A program made the translations under genes and the position numbers. 20,235 bases of DNA from Mesostigma viride (lineage: Eukaryota > Streptophyta > Mesostigmatophyceae > Mesostigmatales > Mesostigmataceae), in the NCBI GenBank assembly GCA_009746045.1, contig RPFO01000351.1, positions 1 to 20,235 of the forward strand, written 5' to 3'. Under the pieces are notes generated by a model. The model was not told the origin of the DNA and did no database searches. It saw nothing but the letters and a program-made list of their open reading frames with translations. The first letter of the stretch is position 1, and each line of letters starts with the position of its first letter. This document shows positions 9,301-17,934 of the stretch, piece after piece.

Positions 9301-9425
9301 AATTTTTAATAGCTACAGCCATCCACCCCATCCCATATTCATTTCCCTGAGGACTTGTGCTCACGTGATGCAGTTACGTGTAAATAATCACATAAATTTA
9401 TAAATAAATAAATGAATTAATTAAT
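9301..9425 (+). mobile_element. Solo LINE 3' end (severely 5'-truncated copy)
   Basis: This matches the 3' UTR of the LINE at 8806-8900 and ends in an AT tetranucleotide tail. No coding part of the element precedes it, so it is a very short 5'-truncated insertion. It ends about 265 bp beyond the stop codon of the minus-strand kinase/HECT gene, in its downstream flank. Confidence 0.75.
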
Positions 9426-9689
9426 GCCGATGTCCTGCGCCAGCTCAGAACACGGTTACGTCGAACTTCACGTGATGTGGTCCATAGTGATATTCAGAGT
9501 GCAAAATGATAATATACATGGAAGCGCGGACGTGCAAGGCTCTCTTGAAATCCGAGATATGGCAGCCACATGGACGATGAACCTACGGAATGCAGGAACT
9601 TGCAAGTCACGGAGTAATTGTCCCTGCCGCCCAGATACCCTGGCCTTGTAGGCTATGACATATCAAGCCACAGCAGCAACGTAAGGGCA
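9426..9689. other. 3' flank or 3' UTR of the kinase-HECT-RZ gene
   Basis: This spacer lies between the LINE tail and the stop codon of the minus-strand gene. No separate gene is recognisable. It probably contains the transcript's 3' UTR, but I did not find a convincing polyadenylation signal. Confidence 0.35.
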
Positions 9690-12600
9690 TCAATTCCAGG
9701 CCGGTGCAGCAGCCCCATCGATGTCCAGCGCATTTTGGTTGTCGCCACGAAGCCGGTGCTGCAGGCCCCCGATACCACTCCCACAGGTGGGACACATGGC
9801 CTCCACCATGGCCCCGCCACACTCCCCAATAGCATACGGATGCCCGTTAGGACACCGGTACCACCCCCAGCCCTCACCTGGCCTCTCATGGCACCCACGA
9901 CCGCATCCATCTCCTCCTTGGCCAGCCTCTCCTCCTGCTGGGCACCGGTGCGGACGCCATACTCCCCGGCCCGCAGTGCACGGTGCATCCTCGCTTGGAA
10001 AACAGTGTAATCCTGGCATACCTCAGGCATGTACAAGCAGCCTGTCTCCCGCTCAAACACAGGCAGCTCGCGCTCCCTCCCGCCTGGGAGGACCAAACAT
10101 GTGTGGCCGGAGTGCAAAGCATCGATGCCGCCCAGTGCCCGCAGGCACAGCAGCCGCAAGCCCGTCTCTGACACCTCGTGCAAAAAACCGCCGCAGCCAG
10201 TCCTTGACAGGAGGCTGCCCTTCCTTAGCAGAACCCCAGAGCTCCTCTGGGAACACTAAGGCCGTCACCACCTTGTCCACGTCCAGATAGTCCTGGCCGA
10301 AGAACAGCGTGACTAAGACCTCACCCGTCATGAGCTTGACGTGGTCCGCCATCAGGTCGTCCAGGGACAGAAAACCGTCGCGCAGCGCCCCCAGCTCCTC
10401 GCTGCGATCTGCAAACAACCGCTGGTGAACTGCTTGCCGTACGACCACCCCTTTGTTCGCGTCCGTGATCGCGAAATCGTCCTTGGCGGCGCACCGGGTC
10501 AGCATGGATGCCATCATGGCATGCTCCTGGCCATTCCCGTGCGTGATGGCCAGCACGCTCCGCATCTGGCCCGCCACAACCGGGTCAAACTCGGCCATCA
10601 GCTCCAGGCAACGCGAGGGAGTGGCGCCATCCAGCTGTTCATCGCCCACCAGGAAGCAGCAAAGTGCAGTCGCGAATCTGACAGGGACATGCAAGCACTC
10701 GAGGATGGCCTTGGCGAGCACCCTGCCCACCACCCTCAGGTTCCTCAGATGCTGCTTCTTCTGCCCCCGGCCCTCCGGGGACATCTTCCTGGGCAGAAAT
10801 GCCACCCCTTCCTGCAACTGGGGAGGGGCGATGATGTCCTCGCGGCCCTCCCGCCCTTGCTCGAACAGGCCCGCCTCTGGCAGCACCACGGCTTGGAAGA
10901 ACCGGTCCAGCACCTCGGACAAGGGGACCCTTATGCCGCCGCACTCCACAGAGAATAGCACCCGCAGGTCGAGCCCATCGGCTGCAAATGCCTCCAGCAC
11001 CTGCTGCACCAGCTGGCGCCTACTGCCCAGGTCACTCACCAGCAACACATGCGCTCGCCCCGTCACCCGCGCGGGGCAGCGTCGCATGCTCTCCAAGAAG
11101 CTGCTGAGCGCGTGCATGCGCCGCTGCTGCTCCACCGCCATCTGCGTCAGGTCCCTGGCAAGGAAACCCTGGGGATCGCTCAGGGCATCCTCGGCAGAAG
11201 GTCGCTCAGCAGGGTCCACCTGAACTAGAGCAGACACTAGCTCTTGCAGGGATGTCATCCAGGGGTCGCCCTGGGGTTGGCGACGGCTGCCGCTGCTGCC
11301 GCTGCCAAGTACTGACCTGCCCTGGGCATCCTCCAAGCGTCCTGTTGCAGCGTTCCAGACGGGCAGGGACCCTGTCAGGAGCTCCGTCAGCATGACCCCC
11401 AGGGACCACATGTCCTGCGAAAAGGGCCACTGGGTTGCCGACGGCTGGTGGGTGAACACTTCTGGTGCCGCATACGCGGTGGTAAAGCCACCCAGACGGG
11501 TGGCCAGGGTGGTCTGGAACGCCCTGCTCGCATCATGGCTAACGCCAAAGTCACAGAGCGCGATCTGGCCGTCATCTTGCAGAAGAATGTTCTCTGGTTT
11601 CAGGTCCCGGTGGACCACGCCCTTGCGGTGGATGAAGGCCACCGCCTGGAAAACTTGCCGCATGGTCACCCACACCTGCTGGCGTTCCTCCAAACGCAAT
11701 GGGTGGCCTTCCCTCGTCTTGCCCTTAATGCGTTCGAACCAGGTCCGCAGGCTCCCATTCTTGCAGTAGGGCATCTGCAGGTACGCCAGGCCGCCATCGA
11801 AGAAAATCCTTTCCAGCCGGATTACCAGCGGATGCTGCAGCGCCTGCAGCCGGCTGCCCTCGCGCCTCAACTCCTTCTCTCCGCACAGCTCTTTGATCAC
11901 CCACGAGTTCCCCTCCCGGTCCTCCACCATGCGGATCCTTGAGCTGCCCAATGGGCGCCCCATGCCGTCGCGAAAGCATGCTAGGGACCAATCAGGGTCG
12001 ACAATGTCACCCCCACTGCCGGAATTACTCGAGCTAGGGAGCGCCTTGCCGAGTCGGCTTGCCCGCTCTGGGAGCGACACTACCTCGGGGTAGTACTGGG
12101 TCATCTTGTGCGTCGCCTCTTCTGCCTCCACCGTGAGCTTGTTCAGATCCGCCATGATTCCCCTCTGCTGATCCTCCAAGCCTGCAAGTTGCTTCCTCAG
12201 CTCGGCCGCCTCGTTATGCTTCTCGTCAATTTCCGCTATCTCGAGATGTGCCCGTGCCTGCGCTTTCTGCTTCTTCACATTGCGCAGGTCGCGCTGCAGC
12301 ACGCCCATGCGCACCTCGGTCGGGTGCAGGCCCTCACGCGCCGCCATCACCTCCGCCAGCTGCTCCCTCTTGCGTTGCACTAGCGCACGCAAGGTGGCCG
12401 CCTGCTCCGCGTCCTGCGCTGGTGTCTCACCATCCATGACAGCAATCGCACCATGAACGACGCGGGTGCCAGCATCGTGCGCCTTGTCCAGTTTCCCCTT
12501 CACCCCAGCCATGACTGTACGTTGGAGTGCCAGGCATTCGAACAACTGCTCCACCGCCGCGCACGTCGCCGAAGCTGCAGGCATGAGCTGTTCGTTGCAC

Positions 12601-13302
12601 TCCTTGATTGCAACACCTGCCAGGGCCAAGGCGTGCTGGATGTAACCCATGTTTAGCACTTGGGCCATGTCACCCTCCGCCCCTGGTTGTCCCCCACGCT
12701 GGTGGGCCAAGTTTCTTGGCTTCCTCCCCCCTTGGATCTGGCCCACGTTTCCTTGGCCATCCACGCTTGGGTTTACACGCTCAGGACCATCCATGCTCAC
12801 CTTGGTCACATCGGTTGACCCAGGTCTACTCATCCCCTCCAGCATCTGCTTCTGCTTCACCCTCTCTCCCGCCAGCATCGCTTTCCTCGCATAGCTCTCC
12901 TCCAGCTGCCGCAGCGCCGTCACCTGTCCCGCCAGTGCGCGGTCCCTCGCAGATAGTGCCGCAGCATCCAGGGGGCTTGCGCAAACGGCAGCAACAGCCT
13001 TCTTCAGCGTTGCCTCGGTTTGTCGGGATGCCTCCAACAGTCGTCGAACCTCCTCATCCGTGGTCCGCAGAGAAGTCCTTAAAGTGAACAGTTCCAGCAT
13101 GGTGTCCCACACCGTGCGGCCGAGGCTCTGCGTTTGCCGCGCCAATTGCCACATGTCACACCCGCTCGCATCCACGTGGCTCGAGGCGGCTTCTTGGAGG
13201 AGGCGCTGGGGGTCTTGCCTGGGCAGCGGCGGTAATTCCACGAAGGTTGGTGAGAAGAGCTCGCATTTCCACTCGAGGCCTCGTAGACTCCTGGCTTCGG
13301 GC
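9690..13302 (-). CDS. Protein kinase - HECT-like E3 ligase - RZ-type zinc finger fusion protein
   Basis: A single long exon. Numbered from the first base of the open frame at 13481, it shows coiled-coil-like Glu/Lys/Gln-rich stretches (about 130-215 and 355-465). A Ser/Thr kinase domain (about 500-775) follows, with VIK lysine 530, HRDLKPEN 624-631, DFG 644-646, APE 672-674, DMWSLG near 690 and Arg760; the glycine-rich loop is poorly formed. A HECT-like N-lobe covers about 837-1098 (ECGGIRVPLSEVLDRFF, RVVGRVLAKAI, LMAEFDPVV, LRDGFLSL). The frame then breaks at an A6 run (10182-10187, plus strand). The HECT C-lobe continues in another frame to about 9958, with candidate catalytic Cys at 10037-10039 (ETGCLYMPEV). 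A second break (about 9868-9955) returns to the first frame for an RZ finger (YRCPNGHPYAIGECGG, then CPTCG; 9863-9755) and a TGA at 9690-9692. Codons before 13302 are probably intron. HECT enzymes form a ubiquitin thioester on the C-lobe Cys. Substrate unknown. Confidence 0.8.
10182..10187 (-). other. Homopolymer at the HECT frame break
   Basis: Six A on the plus strand (six T in the gene) lie exactly where the HECT N-lobe reading (...VKDWLRRF) stops matching the family and the C-lobe reading (HEVSETG...) begins one frame away. Reading five T instead of six would join them. Without that, translation ends at 10053, before most of the C-lobe equivalent. Confidence 0.7.
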
Positions 13303-13481
13303 CTGCAAATAGACCTCCGCACACACATCCTCCCCCCCCCCCCCATCCACCATCCATGCAACAGCCAATTAAATGCAACAAAGAATTCGAAACTGTGCAA
13401 TCCATAATCAGCTGTTATAGGAGTAGAGTGAACTTTAGATGTACAAACCATGGCAATACATAACATGTATGCTTTGTGCAT
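13303..13481 (-). other. Probable intron end read through as coding
   Basis: The open frame continues upstream to 13481, but this part includes a run of more than ten C on the plus strand (about 13331-13344), coding Gly repeats, and hydrophobic filler with no domain. A good acceptor, CTATTTGCAG before GCCCGAAG, ends at 13303, so the real exon probably starts at 13302. The true start codon lies in an exon not resolved here, or is the in-frame Met at residue 109. Confidence 0.5.
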
Positions 13482-14626
13482 AGGAAGCTGCTACCGGGAC
13501 AGCTACCTGGAATAACCCTGCCACTTGTTAGACAGGCATTCAAAAGTTTTCCCAGAAGCATCCATCGCAACGAATGCTGATGACAGGCATGGCCATCAAG
13601 TGCCCGTGCGGTTGCTGCAAAGGTCAAGCAGAATGTCATCCCACAATCAGCTAAGGATAAAAATCCAGCACAGAATGCCAGCTTGTTAATATACTATTAA
13701 TGTATGGGTTTTCTGTTCGAAGGAACCCTGCCATGGCTTGGCATGCACTTAGATGTTCAGGGTGCAGCCATTTTCGCGTACATGGAAGCAAGCTTAAAGA
13801 CGAAAAACGGCATTTCTCAATGTCTATACCCCCTGGAAACCAGCTTTCACCTTTTCGATGCCGCAGCCTCTTTTGATGCAGCTTCTCCATCTTCAGAAAC
13901 GTGCATATGCGAATCAATCTTGGGCTCGCCTGGGTGCTGGATACAAAGCCAGGGCTCCCACCTCCCCGCCTGGAGTGCCTGATAAAAGGGAATCCAGCCA
14001 GTGTTGCAAATGTGGTCAGCTAGAAAGCCACCGTGTCGGGGAGACTTCTAAGAAAGCTGAAGCCAATGCATGAAAAGGTGGCTAGTGTCCATGAACTTAT
14101 CGCATATGACTGCTGTGTCATACGGCATATCACTTTCTGCTGCAATCCGATGCACAACGCTGGCAGCCAAGCCAAAGCCATTGAAAGATTGTCACACAGC
14201 AGTAGTTGAGGCTTCATTCATGTGGCAGAGACTTAAGGCTGACATCTTTATGATTAACCTGCAGAACCTCGTTCTTCCCCCTCCATCCCCTGGAGAACTG
14301 CATGCTAAGCTTGTCAGTGTGGCTTTAAATGCCTTAATAGCAGAAATAAGAGAGCCTGTCTATGCACATTCCTGGTGTTGGAAAAGAGCGGGTGCCAGCA
14401 CGAAGCACACAATTCCAGTCGACTGAAGCAAAAACGCGATAGCCTAGGTCCTCGCTGTGTTCCCTGCATACGTTAGCAAAAGAATGTCACCTGTGTGTTA
14501 ATGAGCTGCCATATTTTATCTGGAAGTTGTCATTAAGGTCCATTGATGAAGAAAATGACCCATTAATGCTGCCAACTCTACCAAAGTATTAGAGGCAAGT
14601 AGCAAATGAGGAGAATGTTTACAATA
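13482..14626. other. Intergenic or intronic stretch between the two minus-strand genes
   Basis: No recognisable protein, RNA gene or repeat. It should hold the 3' end of the deubiquitinase-like gene and the promoter and first exon(s) of the kinase/HECT gene, both transcribed leftward. A spliced link between the two genes cannot be excluded, because CAG followed by GTGAAT near 14645 could act as a donor before the stop codon. Confidence 0.35.
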
Positions 14627-17111
14627 CTATATTGTTGCATTCACCTGGTCGCCAATATCCAACATGGCAAGGTAATCAAGCACTCCAAACATCCCTACCT
14701 GGTACCGTGCCAGCACCACGTCGTCCTCGCCCAGGTACATCGCCGTGTCCACCACCATGATGGCAAACTTGCACTTGGCAATGCTTTTGCGCGCCATGCC
14801 CAGCTTTGCCCGGAGGCGGCTTTTGACAGATGCCAGCTTCTCCTGTTCGTCAACCGCCAGCAAGAAGGGCTGGCCAAACGCAGTCACCTGCCCAGATGAG
14901 CATGAAGAAGATCGATGGAACAGTACGGGAGGGAGAATGGGCCAGGTGGCACAGGCAAGGAGAGGACTTTGGGAAAACTGACAAAATATTGACGGGAATG
15001 AAAAGGCATTTGAATCTCGCTATCTGGTATGCAACTCAACGACAATTTACCCTGGCCATGCCTTACTAGTCACACACATATCCTGGGGCCAACTACCTTG
15101 ATCCCTGATGATGTAACTTGGCTACAAGTACATGAAACTTTTCGGGTGCTCACAACCTTGACAAAGGTGCGGACACAAGGATACCATGCACAAAGTATTG
15201 GGGGTGATAAAGCAAAGAGGCATACCCGATGATTGCCGCCACCCGCCTCGTCCCTCCGCACATGGCTGACAGGAAGTAGGGTGGCACTGGGGCTCGACTG
15301 CGCTTCTTTCTCAGCGATCTGCCAGCAAAGCACAGAAAAACAAGACAGGTTGCTGATGTGGGGGAGATCAAACACAAGGCTACCAGGAAAAAAGAATTCA
15401 AAAGTGCTAACCAAAGAACGATGGAGGTGGGTTGGGCTGGGGTGACATCGGGGGCAAAGGAACCGAGCACAGAAGCTGTTTACAATATATAACTCAGGAG
15501 TGTGCACAGCTGGAGCATCGTGACTCTGCAGAAAAGATAAACTGGCCACGTGCCTGAAGACTTCGTAGCTTTACCAACCAAAGAAAGGACCTCAATTGGT
15601 CCATCCCACCTTGCTCGATGACGTCTGTGCTGGCCCACCACGTTTGCAATGAGAGGCCATTAGAGAAATGTGCATGGTTTCCAAAGTGACGTGATCGAGC
15701 AATAAAAAGGGAATTGATGCCCCAAATCAATACTACTATAACGATCTAAGCCCGTGCACGTTCAGGTATAAGAACGGTACGTATGCAAATGGGATTCGAC
15801 ACATTCTTCCGGACAGGGAACCCGTGAACCATGCCAGCGGACGCACAAAGGCAACAAGGCAAAACCAATCTTCATGACTCCCAAGGATAGCTTCCAAAAA
15901 CACCTTCCCAAATATATGTGCATCCCACCTGCAGGGTCCAGTAGGTGCCATCCACATCGTCGATAACCTCGGTCGGCGACAGCACCTTGTAGACACGTCC
16001 GCCATGGACCTTCATCGCCACAAGCTCACCCAGGTGGGCACACTCGCGCTCCGCCTTAACTAACTTGAAGACGTCTGCCACTGTGATTGTGCGGGGTAGC
16101 GGGACATGGAAACACGCCACCTGTGCCAAGAGAAAATCGGCGACAGATGCGGCGGACATCGCTCCAGGACAAAGGTCATGACTTGCTCACACAAGGTGCT
16201 CAAAGGAGTGTTCGAAGCACCTTAAAACTGTGGTAAAACTTGTGAAGGTAAGAATGATGGCAGACATAGCACATGACCATATCAAGCACAACATAACGGA
16301 GAGGAATGAAAAGCAAAGAATTCATTCTCCACACCTTCACAGTGCGCAGGTCATGCACGGAAATGCTGATGCCTCCCCGCAGTCCAAGGTCAGGCTGAGG
16401 ACGCTCCAGGACCTCGTAGTAGAGGACATCAGTGGTCCAGTTGCTGTCTGTCAGCATGCACATCAGGTTGTCCGCGCTCTCGCACTCAATGGCCCCCACC
16501 TTGGGCTTGCTTAGAATACAGTCGTGGGCAGTCAGACGGATGGGAGGCAGTTCCGAGAATTTGTCTGTGAAAGCGTCCAAGGCAGTGCCATCCTTGCTGC
16601 CACCTTCCCCCATCTTCTGCAACTGCGACGCCACCTGGGATACCACCTCGTCGTACGTGCTTGTGATGGACCTGTGCATGGGTTCACCGGAGCACGGCAC
16701 ACCCATGGCTCAGACAACAATAAGAAATTATGATACAAGTTCTAAGGGCAAAAAATAGATTATGAGCGAAATCCACCGCTGTGAAGCACCATCACATGTG
16801 CTGTTGCACACCGCCAACCACACCTGTAAGGGAGAGCATGCGGCCATGCGCTCTAATGGAATGACATGTCTACGCTGTCCATTGTATTTCGGAAGGGTAA
16901 CAGCAATGCACTACTTAAAGACTTCCTTTCTCGGTTCCACTCACAGCACCAGTACAAAAGCGTCCTTCTTGGGATTCGCCAGATGGCGGAAGCGCACGTG
17001 CTGCAACTGGCGTGCATGCTGGAAAAAGGACGGCACATCGGGGAAGCGACACCTGGCGGACACCTCGGTTGGGAGTGCTTTTTGAAAGCAGAGGATATCT
17101 CCGGTTCCCAG
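14627..17111 (-). CDS. USP7/UBP12-family deubiquitinase, C-terminal region, five exons (5' partial)
   Basis: Five exons join with consistent phases at GT-AG borders: 16945-17111, 16335-16671, 15929-16120, 15226-15318 and 14627-14887 (TAG stop). They encode about 349 residues. Family landmarks appear in order: GDILCFQK, RFPDVPSFF and HVRFRHLANPKKD (exon 1); TYDEVVSQVA, IRLTAHDC and DVLYYEVLERPQPDL (exon 2); PLPRTITVADV, VYKVLSPTEVI and GTYWTLQ (exon 3); LLPVSHVRRDE (exon 4); and GQPFLLAVDEQE, KCKFAIMVV and YLGEDDVV (exon 5). These match the tandem ubiquitin-like domains of the USP7 C-terminus (USP7_ICP0_bdg and USP7_C2 families), which regulate the catalytic domain and bind partners. The MATH and peptidase C19 domains are not seen in the window. 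They may lie beyond its right edge or be absent. The gene is co-oriented with, and upstream of, the kinase/HECT gene. Confidence 0.85.
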
Positions 17112-17839
17112 CTGGAGACAAGGCATGGATGAACAGTGCACATAAAGGACGAAGGATGTGAAAATGTCAGGAAGACATGCCTGATCTTTCCATCAATACT
17201 TAACAACACGTGGGGCAGCTTATGGATGAAGAAAAATAATATTTGTGAGGTAGTGGCTTCAGTGTTGGATCAGTATGCATGAGCGCCAATACTTTTCTTC
17301 TTCCACGATGTTACCGCGTCTGCCTAAAGCTAACCTGCCAAACCCATTCTATGATGAATGGGGGCCATGCCTCGGTAATTGTAACTCATTTGTGTTTTCA
17401 AGGTAAAAAGTTCCAAGAAGGGCAGAATTACATAAGCTTCTTATAAACTGTCAGAAACCAGCGCTACATGGGCTAAAGAACAAAGTTGATGACACATCTT
17501 ACTAGAATGCATTGCTTGCCATGGGAATTTAGGACAATGTTCACCACGCGGTTTGTAAGTGATGGAGCATGCATGTTAAAACATTAATTTATACACTACT
17601 GCAGAGCGGCTTCTTCTAATTCCGTATAGCAGACTGTCCCTTGTTTCTGGTGTAACTGGTTGATGGCCATAGGCCTGTAGAATTTTGTTGTCATTTGCTG
17701 CTTACATGTTTTCAATCATTCAACAAGTGAAAGCTGTGCAGGGATGCCAAGGATAAGAAAAGTCATTGAGAGCATGACTGAACATGCGTCACTGTGCAGT
17801 TATCAACTTGGGTTTAAATTACATGGAAAAATTACCTAC

Positions 17840-17934
17840 GCCTAGCACCTTGCCTAGTATGCGCACACCAGGTGTTGCCCTGGCAGCTTCGTCAAACAAG
17901 ATGAGCAGCATCTGTGTCCTCCCGCTACCTTTGT
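17840..17934 (-). CDS. Probable further upstream exon of the USP7/UBP12-like gene
   Basis: A minus-strand segment reads QMLLILFDEAA then GVRILGKVLG. This resembles the family stretch just before exon 1 of the model (bulky hydrophobics, Phe/Tyr-Asp, then a Val/Leu-Gly-x-Leu/Val segment). A plausible acceptor (GTTGTTGAG, with a GCTAAC branch-like site upstream) and donor (GGC then GTAGGT) bound 95 nt. The family normally has about 55 residues between this piece and GDILCFQK, and I could not find an exon for them in 17112-17839. The call is therefore tentative. Confidence 0.45.

Noticed and set aside
8880-9425. CRISPR-like or short regularly spaced array
   Set aside because: The repeats are LINE 3' tails and AT microsatellites with irregular spacing, in a eukaryotic context.
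9868-9955. A small intron (CAG/GTGAGG donor near 9877) explaining the second frame change
   Set aside because: The RZ finger starts only about a dozen bases after that donor, leaving no room for an intron with an acceptor.
9690-10019. RZ finger as a separate small gene starting at the Met near 10019
   Set aside because: It follows the HECT C-lobe directly, in the same frame as the kinase and N-lobe, and its first 50 codons overlap conserved C-lobe coding in another frame. A C-terminal domain of the same protein is simpler.
10341-11223. Plus-strand open frames opposite the kinase/HECT gene
   Set aside because: They are complementary shadows of the GC-rich coding exon. The minus frame has clear kinase and HECT motifs while the plus frames have none.
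15070-15549. A 159-residue minus-strand protein read straight through this stretch
   Set aside because: Only 15226-15318 is conserved; the rest reads through flanking introns.
17560-17690. Minus-strand exon with an ELEEAAL-like piece filling the gap in the USP7-like model
   Set aside because: Its phase does not fit the flanking exons and it runs into a stop at the only usable border. The similarity is too weak.
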